In this document: positions 17,881-26,566 of the stretch, piece by piece
Position numbering within the stretch: position 1 is the stretch's first letter
Layout: every line of letters begins with the position of its first letter
DNA from: Syntrophaceae bacterium
GTDB lineage: Bacteria; Desulfobacterota; Syntrophia; Syntrophales; Smithellaceae
Reading direction: 5' to 3'
DNA length: 35,412 nt
Assembly (NCBI GenBank): GCA_016927935.1
Contig: JAFGLS010000191.1
Span: 1-35,412 of the forward strand
Notes under the pieces: model-generated
Database searches by the model: none
Told to the model about the DNA's origin: nothing
What the model saw: only the letters and a program-made list of their open reading frames with translations
Made by a program: the position numbers and the translations under genes

Positions 17881-18597
17881 TTAAATATAGTCTTCGCGGG
17901 GAGGGGTAAAAAATTCAATAAACGTTGTTGGCTTATTAAGTACGCATCCACCGTGCGGGACATTGCTGGGAGCAAGAAATGCATCGCCGCCTCTTAGAAC
18001 ACGCTTTTCATCTCCAACAACTAATTCCGCTTCACCTTCAACGATGTATCCCAATTGTTCTTGGGGGTGAGTATGAGGTTTCAGCGTAAAACCTGGTTGC
18101 AGTGTCGCCTGACTTATCATCAGCCTCTCTCCCCAGACCAAATTAAGCTCGGCTCCAGGCATAAGGACCTTTTTTTTAAAGTCATCGGGGAAGCTGAAAA
18201 TTGGTCCATTTTCCTTTGCTTTAATGCTTGAATTTATTTTCGGAACTCCTGCATCCCGAACTGATTCCGGGTCGATATAATCATCCCGGCGCGGACTGAA
18301 AGCCTCGATCATTCTAACCGGTTTATCGCGTGTAAATCCACCGTGGATCATATTCACGGGCGAAATAAAAACATCGCCGGCTTTACAATAGCGCTTGTGC
18401 TCTCCGACCACTACATCCAATTCTCCTTCAATAATATAGCCACCTTGTTCATGCGGGTGGTGATGGTCGGAAGGCGACGAGAAATTAGGCCCAAGTTCCG
18501 CATAGCTTATCATTATGTCCTTGCCCCAAGCCAAATTGATCGTAATACCTGGTAATAATTCTACCTGTTTAAAATCATCAGGAAATGTAAAAAACAT
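17881..18597 (-). CDS. Bicupin (two tandem cupin domains)
   Basis: The protein (238 residues from ATG 18597) is an internal duplication. FSFPDDF-type starts occur at the N-terminus and again near residue 133. Each half has a metal-binding cupin motif 1 (SDHHHPHEQGGYIIEGE; KPHTHPQEQLGYIVEGE) and motif 2 with a His (PVNMIHGG; PSNVPHGG). Both halves keep the His-x-His and Glu ligands, so both may bind metal. It might act on a small carboxylate as isomerase, decarboxylase or sensor; an oxygen-using role is unlikely in an anaerobe. The frame begins at TTG 18603, but ATG 18597 has GAGGAG at 7-bp spacing. Confidence 0.88.
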   Translation of the reverse strand: MFFTFPDDFKQVELLPGITINLAWGKDIMISYAELGPNFSSPSDHHHPHEQGGYIIEGELDVVVGEHKRYCKAGDVFISPVNMIHGGFTRDKPVRMIEAFSPRRDDYIDPESVRDAGVPKINSSIKAKENGPIFSFPDDFKKKVLMPGAELNLVWGERLMISQATLQPGFTLKPHTHPQEQLGYIVEGEAELVVGDEKRVLRGGDAFLAPSNVPHGGCVLNKPTTFIEFFTPPREDYI

Positions 18598-18733
18598 CGT
18601 CAATCTCCTCTCTTGCTATTTTTTTAAACACAATTATTCTCTACTCGTATTAAGCTAATAAATCTGTTTCCCTTCAATCATGTTCAGCTGTTATGAGTTG
18701 ATATGTCTGTACATCCAAAACTATCTCACCATG

Positions 18734-20047
18734 TTATTTGATCATTATGTTCGGCAGCCACGATGCAATCCCCGGGAATACGGCGATGAGAACCAAACAT
18801 AATATAATGATTCCAAGAAACGGAACTACAGAGCGCATAAGATGCGCCATTGTAACCTCGTCCGGTGCTACTCCCTTCAGGAAAAACAGGGCCATACCAT
18901 AGGGTGGTGTCAAAAAGGACATCTGCATATTCACCACTACCATGGTGGCAAACCATATGGGATCAAAACCCAGTTTAACAATAATTGGGCTCAGAATAGG
19001 AAGAAAAATCATCAAGATTCCGAAATAGTCGAGAAATGCGCCCAACACGAACATTATTAACATGATAATGACAAGCGCACCCCATTTACCAAACGGGATA
19101 CTCAAGAGCAATTCTTCTACAACTCCGCCTCCTCCAATCCCTAAAAACACACTCGTAAAACAGCTGGCTCCGGCAGCAATAATACAGATCATACCGATGG
19201 TCTTTCCCGTGCTGTAAAGAGTCTCTTTCATCAACTGCCAATTCAGCTTTTTATTGGCAGCAGCTATAATGATACTTCCGATAGCACCAAGTGCAGAAGC
19301 TTCGGTCGGAGTCGCCACACCAAAAAATATCGTTCCAAGCACTGCCAATATGAGAAAGATTGGAGGTGCTATCGATGTAGCAAGCATTACCACTTTCTGC
19401 CTCATCGGCACCCCCCTTTCTTCCTTGGGCAGAGGGGGTCCTAATTCCGGATTCAACCAACATCTAATTACGACATAAGCTGCATACATACCCGAAAGCA
19501 TCAGACCTGGAAAAACAGCCGCCATGAAAAGTTTCCCGACCGAAAGCATTGCCCATGATCCATAAACCACCAGCATAATACTGGGTGGTATAAGAATGCC
19601 CAATGTTCCGGCAGCCATTATAACCCCGGCAGATAACTCGATATCGTAATCACGCTTTAACATTTCCGGCAGAGCCAATATACCCATGGAAGTAACCGAG
19701 GCTCCTATTATTCCGGTAGCAGCTGCAAATATTGTGCAAAGAAACACGGTTCCAATCGCAAGTCCGCCTCTGATCGGCCCCATCCAGATATGCATTGCAC
19801 CATATAATTTTTCTGCTACACCGGAACGTCCCAACATATTCCCCATAAAGATAAACAGAGGTATGGCAATCAGAAGATAATTTATTTGCAAGGCATAAAT
19901 CCGGTGAGCAAACATATAAACTATCTGCGGCCCCCAAAATATAAGACCGAATATAGTAGCCACGCCACCGAGAACAGCACCCAGGGGAATACCCGCTAAA
20001 ATGAACAAAATGGTAGGTAGAAACATCCAAAGGGGATTGATATCCAT
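18734..20047 (-). CDS. dctM: TRAP transporter large permease (DctM), cassette 2
   Basis: This 437-residue polytopic membrane protein has the DctM features: LFIFMGNMLGRSGVAEKLYGA near residue 62, AAATGIIGASVTSMGILALPEM, GTLGILIPPSI and a C-terminal SFLTPPYGMALFFLK. It is closely similar along its whole length to the DctM of cassette 3 and has the same length once that protein's TTG start is used, so the two arose by duplication. Two bases separate it from dctQ2. ATG 20047 has GGGAG upstream. Confidence 0.94.
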   Translation of the reverse strand: MDINPLWMFLPTILFILAGIPLGAVLGGVATIFGLIFWGPQIVYMFAHRIYALQINYLLIAIPLFIFMGNMLGRSGVAEKLYGAMHIWMGPIRGGLAIGTVFLCTIFAAATGIIGASVTSMGILALPEMLKRDYDIELSAGVIMAAGTLGILIPPSIMLVVYGSWAMLSVGKLFMAAVFPGLMLSGMYAAYVVIRCWLNPELGPPLPKEERGVPMRQKVVMLATSIAPPIFLILAVLGTIFFGVATPTEASALGAIGSIIIAAANKKLNWQLMKETLYSTGKTIGMICIIAAGASCFTSVFLGIGGGGVVEELLLSIPFGKWGALVIIMLIMFVLGAFLDYFGILMIFLPILSPIIVKLGFDPIWFATMVVVNMQMSFLTPPYGMALFFLKGVAPDEVTMAHLMRSVVPFLGIIILCLVLIAVFPGIASWLPNIMIK

Positions 20048-20049
20048 AA

Positions 20050-20559
20050 TTAGTATTCTCCCTTGATCAACTTGCGTAAATCACGAATGAATTTGGCGGC
20101 ACATTGAAGCCACAGGATGGCAAAGCCGAGGGGTATAAAACTTTTCATCGGATACAATGGCGGCGAAAAGGATGTCTGACTATGCTCCAGCATGCCCCAA
20201 GATTTTAGGGCAAAGTCAAAACCTCCCTTGACAAGCACACCGGTCCATAAGAGCCAGAATATAAGATAAAATATCAGATCGATATATATCTTTACTTTTT
20301 CAGGAAATTGACTGTAAAAAACATCAATACTCAGATGTCCTCTATTCAGCTCAGTCCATCCGGCCACCATCAAAAAGTATGCCCCCCAGAGCATAAAAGA
20401 TATCTCGAAAACCCAGGAGGTGGGACGTGCAAAAAGACGCCTCATAATCACGTCATATAATACAATGCACATAATAATAAGCAGGGCATAGCTGAAAGTC
20501 TTGCCAACCCATTCGCTAATGCTGTCAATAGCTTCTAATACTTTATCAAGCTTTTCCAT
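20050..20559 (-). CDS. dctQ: TRAP transporter small permease (DctQ), cassette 2
   Basis: This 169-residue protein has four hydrophobic segments, with MRRLFARPTSWVFEISFMLWGAY and NRGHLSIDVFYSQFP as DctQ marks. It is the paralogue of DctQ3 (shared YDVIMRR, PLYP and LRKLIK pieces). It lies 93 bp after dctP2 with a hairpin in the gap, and its stop is followed after two bases by the dctM2 ATG, so the permease genes are translated together. ATG 20559 has GAGG just upstream. Confidence 0.92.
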   Translation of the reverse strand: MEKLDKVLEAIDSISEWVGKTFSYALLIIMCIVLYDVIMRRLFARPTSWVFEISFMLWGAYFLMVAGWTELNRGHLSIDVFYSQFPEKVKIYIDLIFYLIFWLLWTGVLVKGGFDFALKSWGMLEHSQTSFSPPLYPMKSFIPLGFAILWLQCAAKFIRDLRKLIKGEY

Positions 20560-20596
20560 TATACCTCATACCCCCTGGTTCGTGTCGGATTAGAAC

Positions 20597-20651
20597 AAAT
20601 CATGATCTACCAGCAGGAACGGAAATTTGAATAATTTTCCACTCATGATTT
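20597..20651 (-). repeat. Hairpin in the dctP2-dctQ2 gap
   Basis: A 9-bp perfect inverted repeat, AAATCATGA (20597-20605) and TCATGATTT (20643-20651), encloses a second pair, GGAAA (20621-20625) and TTTCC (20636-20640). The right arm touches the dctP2 stop region. No uridine tail follows in transcript direction. It may stabilise the dctP mRNA and lower permease expression. Confidence 0.5.
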
Positions 20652-20652
20652 A

Positions 20653-21708
20653 TTAATGTTCAAAATCATAATCATAAAGCTTTTTATACTGTCTCATTTC
20701 GGCTAGAAATTCTTCTTGCGATTTTAGGACTTTTGCAAAAAAAGGATCTTTATCAGCATACTCTTTCAGTATTTTCTGACGTGCCTCGTACAACTTTTTT
20801 AAATCCGAATCCGGAAGACGGGTAAAGGTACATCCATAGTCCTGCATCTTTTTGATGGCCAAAGCATCTTCATGCATGCTGTAAGCGCCGTAGTTTCTAT
20901 ACTCCGAGTCGGTCGCCACCTCAAGTAATAGCTTCAGATTATCCGGCAGATTGTCCCATGCGTCTTTATTGACAATATTGAGTATCAACACTGAGGGCTG
21001 GTGCCATGAAGGCAACATTATATATTTCCCTACCTCGTGGAGTCCGAAGGCCAAATTCAGACTTGGAGATCCCAGCTCAACCAGATCAATGATCCCTCTT
21101 TCCATAGCCGTGTAGATTTCTGAATGTGGGATCATTGCAGTTTTATAGCCCATAGACTCAAGGATTCTGGCCTGAAGCCCAGCCTCACGTAGAACCATGC
21201 CTTTCATATCATCCAAGCTGTTAATCTGCTTTCTTGTATGTCCGGCGATTTCCCCGGGAGAAAACCATGCCCCGATTACATGAATATTATATCCGTCATA
21301 GAATTCCTGGCATAATTCTTTTCCGCCGCCTTGATAATACCAAACGACATACTCATGGGTACTGAACCCGAACGGGAGACAACCCAGGATCGCCCCGACC
21401 GGATTCCGGCCGATATCATACATGGGTGTCCAGCTTCCAAGGTCAACCATTCCATTTGATACGGCATCAAGAATTTCCATCCCGCCAACAATCTCGCCGG
21501 CTCCATGAGGCGCAATTTTTATCTGCCCCTCACCCAGGTTGTTCACGATATCGCAAAAATGATTCAGGCTGTTAACCGTATGCGGATTTCCCGACGGCAG
21601 AAAATACGCCATCCTCCATTTAACGGTTTTTTCTTTCGCACAAACAGGGGAAATAAAAAGCGCTGAAATGGCAATAACCAAGATCCCAACAAACGTGATT
21701 TTCTTCAT
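20653..21708 (-). CDS. dctP: TRAP transporter substrate-binding protein (DctP), cassette 2
   Basis: The 351-residue precursor begins MKKITFVGILVIAISALF and has a probable signal-peptidase site after VCA. The mature protein has the DctP pattern, with the ligand Arg in GMVLREAGLQ and EIYTAMERGIIDLVE. It is roughly half identical to the cassette 3 protein by eye, including a shared LGSWTPMYD/MASWTPYFD region and AFGLHEVGKYI, so the ligands are probably related but not the same. The frame is open to 21777, but ATG 21708 starts the signal peptide and has AGGAGG upstream. It lies 68 bp after dctM3, suggesting that cassettes 3 and 2 are co-transcribed. Confidence 0.93.
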   Translation of the reverse strand: MKKITFVGILVIAISALFISPVCAKEKTVKWRMAYFLPSGNPHTVNSLNHFCDIVNNLGEGQIKIAPHGAGEIVGGMEILDAVSNGMVDLGSWTPMYDIGRNPVGAILGCLPFGFSTHEYVVWYYQGGGKELCQEFYDGYNIHVIGAWFSPGEIAGHTRKQINSLDDMKGMVLREAGLQARILESMGYKTAMIPHSEIYTAMERGIIDLVELGSPSLNLAFGLHEVGKYIMLPSWHQPSVLILNIVNKDAWDNLPDNLKLLLEVATDSEYRNYGAYSMHEDALAIKKMQDYGCTFTRLPDSDLKKLYEARQKILKEYADKDPFFAKVLKSQEEFLAEMRQYKKLYDYDFEH

Positions 21709-21776
21709 GCTAACACATCCTCCTATCTCTTTATTTTTATTCTTAAGAGTTGACCTTTCCGGATAAAATCTATCCA

Positions 21777-23090
21777 CTATTTAATCATTAGATTAGGAAG
21801 CCACAAAATCACCTGCGGGAATACCAGACAGATGATCAGTCCCAATATCATCAAACCTATAAAGGGGAATATTGATTTGATAATCTCGGCCATGGTTATC
21901 TCTTCCGGTGCAACAGATTTCAGATAAAAGAGCGCGACACCGTATGGTGGTGAAAGAAAAGACATTTGCAAATTAATCGCCACTATTGCTGCAAACCAAA
22001 TGGGATCGAATCCCAGGCTTTGAATTACCGGGCTGAAAATTGGAATGCACAACAGAAGAATTCCAAACCAGTCCAAAAGAGTGCCAAGTGCAAACAAAAT
22101 CAACATTATCACAGCAAGAGCAGCATATTTACCTCCCGGAAGCCCCAGTAGAAGACCTTCAACTACTGCACCGCCGCCAAGTCCCAAAAAAACACTGGTA
22201 AAACAGCTTGCACCAGCTGCAATGACACTAATCATTCCTATTGTTTTTGCTGTTGTAAAAACGGTATCCTTCATAACTTCCCAAGTCAGCTGTCGATTTG
22301 CGGCAGCGATAATTATACTTCCTATCGCTCCCAAGGCTGAAGCCTCGCTGGGGGTTGCCACACCGGTAAAAATTGTGCCCAGAACAGCCAGAATAAGAAA
22401 CATGGGTGGTGCAATGGAGGTGAAAAGCATCAGAAGCTTCTTTTTCATAGGGATTTGTCGCTCTTCAACCGACATGGGCGGCCCAAGTTCAGGCCTAAAG
22501 AAGCACCTGATCATGATATATGCACAATATAGGCCTGACAGGAGCAATCCCGGAAAAACACAAGCCATAAATAATTTACCAACCGAGAGTTGCGCCATGG
22601 CCCCGTATATAACGAGCATAATGCTGGGAGGAATAAGAATCCCAAGAGTAGATCCAGCCATTACTGTTCCGCAGGACAACCTTACGTCATATTTTCTTTT
22701 GAGCATCTCCGGTAAGGCTAAAAGACCCATCGCCGTCACCGATGCCCCGATTATCCCGGTTGCCGCTGCAAATATCGTACAAATAATGACGGTTGCGAGT
22801 GCCAATCCTCCTCGCACAGGCCCCATCCATACATGTAATGCGCCGTATAATTTCTCGGCCACACCTGAACGTCCCAGCATATTGCCCATAAAAATAAAGA
22901 GGGGCAATGCAATCAAAAGGTAGTTAACCTGCATGGCAAAGAATTTATTGGCAAACATATGGAAAACCTGCGGCCCCCACCCAATCAAACCAAAGATGGT
23001 AGCCACACCGCCAAGAATGTAGCCTAGAGGGTGACCAAGAAATACAAGCAGAAGTACGGGAACAAACATCCAGAGAGGATTAATATCCAA
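21777..23090 (-). CDS. dctM: TRAP transporter large permease (DctM), cassette 3, TTG start
   Basis: This polytopic DctM protein has LFIFMGNMLGRSGVAEKLYGA, AAATGIIGASVTAMGLLALPEM, GTLGILIPPSI and SFLSPPYGVALFYLK. The first ATG in frame is 23123, but TTG 23090 has AAGGAGG at 8-bp spacing. It also gives a 437-residue protein that aligns from residue 1 with DctM2 (DINPLWMF after the initiator in both). I therefore choose the TTG. The start then overlaps the dctQ3 stop by 11 bases, a coupling arrangement. Its stop (TAG) lies 68 bp before dctP2. Confidence 0.92.
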   Translation of the reverse strand: MDINPLWMFVPVLLLVFLGHPLGYILGGVATIFGLIGWGPQVFHMFANKFFAMQVNYLLIALPLFIFMGNMLGRSGVAEKLYGALHVWMGPVRGGLALATVIICTIFAAATGIIGASVTAMGLLALPEMLKRKYDVRLSCGTVMAGSTLGILIPPSIMLVIYGAMAQLSVGKLFMACVFPGLLLSGLYCAYIMIRCFFRPELGPPMSVEERQIPMKKKLLMLFTSIAPPMFLILAVLGTIFTGVATPSEASALGAIGSIIIAAANRQLTWEVMKDTVFTTAKTIGMISVIAAGASCFTSVFLGLGGGAVVEGLLLGLPGGKYAALAVIMLILFALGTLLDWFGILLLCIPIFSPVIQSLGFDPIWFAAIVAINLQMSFLSPPYGVALFYLKSVAPEEITMAEIIKSIFPFIGLMILGLIICLVFPQVILWLPNLMIK

Positions 23091-23622
23091 GGTCTTGCCC
23101 TCCTTCTTTACGATTCTTTTCAAACTTTATAAGCTTTCTCAAACTACGAATGAATGTGACAGCACACTGGAGCCAGAGAATAATAAACCCGATCAACAAG
23201 ATAATCTTGAGAGGATAAAGAGGAGGCGCAAAAGGCGTCTGGGTATGTTCCGATACACTCCAGGAATCAACGGCAAATATAAAACTACCTTTGATAAGAG
23301 TTGCAACCCAGAAAAGACACAGGGAAATATATAATATTACATCAAGATATAATTTCAGGCGTTCAGGAAATTTTCTGTAGACCACATCGACGTTGAGATG
23401 TCCTCCGACCTGTTCAGTCCACCCGGTTACCATGATGAAGTAGGCTCCCCATAGCATGTAAGTGATTTCAAATCCCCATGTGCTCGGACTCGACAGGAAA
23501 CGTCTCATGATCACATCATAAAATACAATCGCCATCATCAGCACGAGAGCCCAACTGGAAAATTTACCCGACCACTCGCTAAGGTTATCTATACATTTTA
23601 AACACTTATCTAATTTTCCCAT
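23080..23622 (-). CDS. dctQ: TRAP transporter small permease (DctQ), cassette 3
   Basis: This 180-residue protein has four hydrophobic segments. MRRFLSSPSTWGFEITYMLWGAY and GGHLNVDVVYRKFP correspond closely to DctQ2. A charged C-terminal tail (FEKNRKEGGQDLGY) extends beyond the DctQ2 end and overlaps the start of dctM3. ATG 23622 is preceded by AAGGAA. A strong hairpin lies in the 170-bp gap after dctP3. Confidence 0.92.
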   Translation of the reverse strand: MGKLDKCLKCIDNLSEWSGKFSSWALVLMMAIVFYDVIMRRFLSSPSTWGFEITYMLWGAYFIMVTGWTEQVGGHLNVDVVYRKFPERLKLYLDVILYISLCLFWVATLIKGSFIFAVDSWSVSEHTQTPFAPPLYPLKIILLIGFIILWLQCAVTFIRSLRKLIKFEKNRKEGGQDLGY

Positions 23623-23696
23623 AATTTATGTTTCCTTGCTTCACTCTTTGTATTCTCTATGGACTGAACAAGATAAAGCCTCGCCAGTAGATCTGA

Positions 23697-23766
23697 CCTC
23701 TCTTGTCCGGGTTGAAAATTGTTGAGTTTTTTAATATAACTTATGATCAACCATGGACAAGAGAGG
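23697..23766 (-). repeat. Large hairpin in the dctP3-dctQ3 gap
   Basis: CCTCTCTTGTCC (23697-23708) pairs perfectly with GGACAAGAGAGG (23755-23766). A further GGTTGA/TCAACC pair (23710-23715/23747-23752) continues the stem after a small bulge. The stem is thus about 18 bp with an AT-rich loop of about 31 nt. It sits just after dctP3 in the transcript. No uridine run follows, so I read it as an mRNA-processing or stability element rather than a full terminator. Confidence 0.65.
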
Positions 23767-23792
23767 CTCATTTCTCGGATCTCGATCAACTG

Positions 23793-24857
23793 CTACTCTT
23801 TATAATCAAGATTGCATAGCGTCCTATATGGCTTCATTTTCGCGAGGAAGTCCTTCTGAGATTTCCATACCTCGGCGAAAAACGGATCTGCGTCCGCATA
23901 ACCTTGCAGCACCTTATCCGTGGCTTTACTAAGTTTTGCCAAATCAGCATCGGGTAGCCTGTTGGTAACGCAGCCATAGTCCAACATTTTCTTCCAGGCC
24001 ACAGCATCATCATATGCAGCGAAGGTAGCATACTTGCGGTATTCTGCATCTGTTGCTATTTCCATAATATACTTCAAGTCGTCAGGAATTTTATCCCAGG
24101 TATCTTTATTGATAATATTTAAGAGCAGCGTAGATGGCTCCTGCCAACCCGGCAATATAACATATTTCCCTACTTCGTGAAGGCCGAATGCATAGTTTAC
24201 ACTCGGTGTAGAAAATTCAAGAATATCCACTGTGCCCCTTTCCAAGGCGGTGTAGAGTTCTCCGGGAGGCAGAATCGTGGTACAAACACCCAATTCGGTT
24301 AATATTTTTGCCGGCAAGCCGGTATTACGATATACCTTGCCCTCCATATCCGCCAGACTTTCGATAGACTTCTTACTCATTCCGGCGAGCTGGCCGAAGG
24401 ATATCCAGGGTCCAATCACGTGAATATTATATTTGTCATACATCTTTTGAATGTATTCCTTTCCGCCCGCCTCGTAATACCAAACCATATAATCATGTTC
24501 TGTAAATCCGAACGGCAGAACACCCATTATTGCACCAACAGGTTCTTTTCCCATATCAAAATATGGAGTCCAGCTTGCCATATCTATGGTTCCTTTTCCG
24601 ACCGCATTGCCCATTTCAAAAGTTGGCACAAGCTCATCCGAACCATGCGAGGTGATTTTCAGGCGGCCATTACTCAATTTATTTACCATATTACAATAAT
24701 AGTCCTGACTGTTAACGGTAGCAGGATGTCCCTTGGGGAAAAAGTACTGCATTTTCAACTTGATTGTTTTTGGTTTGTCTTCAGCCATGCCCGGAGATGA
24801 AATAAATCCAATAGAGATTCCCAAGCAGATTAATAATACCAACCACTTTTTTTCCAT
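23793..24857 (-). CDS. dctP: TRAP transporter substrate-binding protein (DctP), cassette 3
   Basis: The 354-residue precursor has a signal peptide (MEKKWLVLLICLGISIGF, probable cleavage after GMA). Family marks are GKVYRNTGLP with the ligand Arg, ELYTALERGTVDILE and AFGLHEVGKYV. It is the paralogue of DctP2. Residue differences around the binding region (STPSVNYAFG against GSPSLNLAFG) leave room for a shifted ligand preference. ATG 24857 has AGGAGG at good spacing. The SCP-x-like thiolase gene ends 48 bp upstream, linking transport to the CoA-ester genes. Confidence 0.94.
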   Translation of the reverse strand: MEKKWLVLLICLGISIGFISSPGMAEDKPKTIKLKMQYFFPKGHPATVNSQDYYCNMVNKLSNGRLKITSHGSDELVPTFEMGNAVGKGTIDMASWTPYFDMGKEPVGAIMGVLPFGFTEHDYMVWYYEAGGKEYIQKMYDKYNIHVIGPWISFGQLAGMSKKSIESLADMEGKVYRNTGLPAKILTELGVCTTILPPGELYTALERGTVDILEFSTPSVNYAFGLHEVGKYVILPGWQEPSTLLLNIINKDTWDKIPDDLKYIMEIATDAEYRKYATFAAYDDAVAWKKMLDYGCVTNRLPDADLAKLSKATDKVLQGYADADPFFAEVWKSQKDFLAKMKPYRTLCNLDYKE

Positions 24858-24905
24858 TTTCTTCCTCCTGTTTTTTTGTTCAATACTCTGGTATTATAAA
24901 TTTTT

Positions 24906-26045
24906 TTAACAATTCAAAATCACCACAGCACAATGGCCATCTGCTCCATACACGTGAGTAAGCCCGACTTTTGCCCCCTCTACTTGCCTTGCTCCAGAAT
25001 TTCCCCTGAGTTGACATACTATCTCAAATACCTGCCGCATCCCGGAGGCTCCGACAGGTTCACCATTACTTATAAGTCCCCCACTTATATTAACCGGAAT
25101 CTTTCCATCAATTTCAGTGGCTCCTTCTTCTGTAAAACGTCCGCCTTCACCTTTTTCACAAAAACCAAGTTGCTCGATTGCTTCAATTTCGCAGAACGCA
25201 TCGGTGTCCTGAACTTCGGCTACGTCAACATCATCAGGCCCAATGCCGGCCGCCTCATAAGCTGCCATGGAAGCCTCGGTAGTGGCCGGTGGGTTATCAA
25301 ATGGATAAAAGTACTGTGCTGCGACCTGGACCAACGGATGCTTGCATATCCTGTGTTCACAGGCAGCAATATTTACGGGTTTACTTTTGTTATATTTCTT
25401 GGCGAATTCTTCACTACAAAGGATCATCGCAGCCGAACCCTCATTTGGAGCGCATACCATAAACAGGGTCATCGGGTCGCATACCATCGGCGAATTAAGT
25501 ATTTCATCGATGGTCATCTCCTTGCGATACATGGCATATGGGTTAAGGGCTCCATACTTGTGGTTCTTTACCGCCACTTGAGCGATCTGCTCTATGGTGG
25601 TACCATAATCATACATATGCCTTCTGGCGTTCATGGACCAATACTGAGGATTTTGACAAAGCCCCATGCGCACCTGCCACTCGGCATAGTTTGGGGCTGG
25701 TAGAAAACCCCTTCCCACCTTTTCAACCCCAAAGGCCAGAACAATATCATATTGGCCGGAGACGATTGCGTTGTAGGCCTGTCTCAGGCATGCCCCGCTG
25801 GCGGCACAGGCTGCTTCAATATCAACAACCGGTATCCCTGTACGGCCAAACTGGGTCAGCACTTTCAGGCCGCTACACTGCGGCAGAAAAACCCGGCTGC
25901 AAAATGCCCCCTGTATATCTTTGAACTCCATTCCTGCATCATCCAGCGCTCTTTGAACAGCCACACGACCGATCTCGGTAAAAGGCTTACCCTCAAATCT
26001 TCCGCATTCATGTGCACCGGCTCCAACAATCATCACTTTTTTCAT
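24906..26045 (-). CDS. SCP-x/lipid-transfer-type thiolase-fold protein
   Basis: This 379-residue protein has the thiolase fold of the SCP-x/lipid-transfer group. A candidate nucleophile is Cys80 in EAACAASGA, and a Cys occurs in the C-terminal GADGHCAVV. The usual Gly-His-Pro-x-Gly-Ala motif reads Gly-Glu-Pro-Val-Gly-Ala here (Glu329; the codon is clearly GAA), so the canonical catalytic His is absent. The DUF35 gene lies 22 bp upstream, as is typical for this group; in actinobacterial steroid degradation such pairs form retro-aldolases. I infer a C-C bond-forming or -cleaving role on a CoA ester, not standard acetyl-CoA acetyltransfer. ATG 26045 has AAGGAG upstream. Confidence 0.88.
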   Translation of the reverse strand: MKKVMIVGAGAHECGRFEGKPFTEIGRVAVQRALDDAGMEFKDIQGAFCSRVFLPQCSGLKVLTQFGRTGIPVVDIEAACAASGACLRQAYNAIVSGQYDIVLAFGVEKVGRGFLPAPNYAEWQVRMGLCQNPQYWSMNARRHMYDYGTTIEQIAQVAVKNHKYGALNPYAMYRKEMTIDEILNSPMVCDPMTLFMVCAPNEGSAAMILCSEEFAKKYNKSKPVNIAACEHRICKHPLVQVAAQYFYPFDNPPATTEASMAAYEAAGIGPDDVDVAEVQDTDAFCEIEAIEQLGFCEKGEGGRFTEEGATEIDGKIPVNISGGLISNGEPVGASGMRQVFEIVCQLRGNSGARQVEGAKVGLTHVYGADGHCAVVILNC

Positions 26046-26067
26046 ATGCTAAACTCCTTTTCTATCT

Positions 26068-26496
26068 TTATTTCACAGGTTTGAATGCGAAGGCTATTAC
26101 ACTGTTGCCCTGCTCATCTTCCCATGCCTCCCGAATCACAAGCTCGACATCCATGCCGATTTTTACCTGATCCAGCTCGCATTCAGTTAATGGTGAAAGA
26201 ACTCTCACTCCTTCCGGGAGCTCAACCCAGGCGGCCGGGAATGGCACAAAAGGTTCCGGGGGTATATATGGAGGGGGTGCAGGATGTCGAATGACAGTAT
26301 AGCTATAAATTTTACCTTGGGTGCCTAGAACAACATCCTCCAGTTCTTTGCTCGTGCATTGTTCACAATGAAGTCTTTTGCCAAAGCTGACGACACCGCA
26401 TGCTTTGCACTTGCTCCCCTTTAGACATACATTTTCCAATGGAAAAAGAGGTTCGGTTAGATAATTCACATTAAAAGGTACTTGTTTTTTTGTCAC
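26068..26496 (-). CDS. DUF35 Zn-ribbon/OB-fold protein, GTG start
   Basis: The 142-residue protein has the rubredoxin-like zinc ribbon of the DUF35 family, C-x2-C in SKCKACG and C-x2-C in HCEQC, followed by an OB-fold domain (GKIYSYTVIRHPAPPPY and later strands). Such proteins partner SCP-x-like thiolases, bind acyl-CoA and shape the active site. The only suitable start is GTG 26496, preceded by GGAGG. It is 22 bp upstream of the thiolase gene in transcript order, supporting a complex of the two. Confidence 0.9.
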   Translation of the reverse strand: MTKKQVPFNVNYLTEPLFPLENVCLKGSKCKACGVVSFGKRLHCEQCTSKELEDVVLGTQGKIYSYTVIRHPAPPPYIPPEPFVPFPAAWVELPEGVRVLSPLTECELDQVKIGMDVELVIREAWEDEQGNSVIAFAFKPVK

Positions 26497-26566
26497 TTTT
26501 TTCTACCTCCAGAAATAGAATCTTCTTGTTTAGTTTTTTAGGTACTTCATCCCGATTAGACGCACA

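Noticed and set aside
22045-22923. Long plus-strand open frame (292 codons) antisense to dctM3
   Set aside because: It lies fully inside a strongly supported DctM gene on the other strand, lacks family motifs and has Pro/Ala/Ile-rich composition typical of an antisense membrane-gene shadow.
24933-25703. Plus-strand open frame (256 codons) antisense to the SCP-x-like thiolase
   Set aside because: It overlaps a gene with clear thiolase features, and the antisense product has no recognisable domain.
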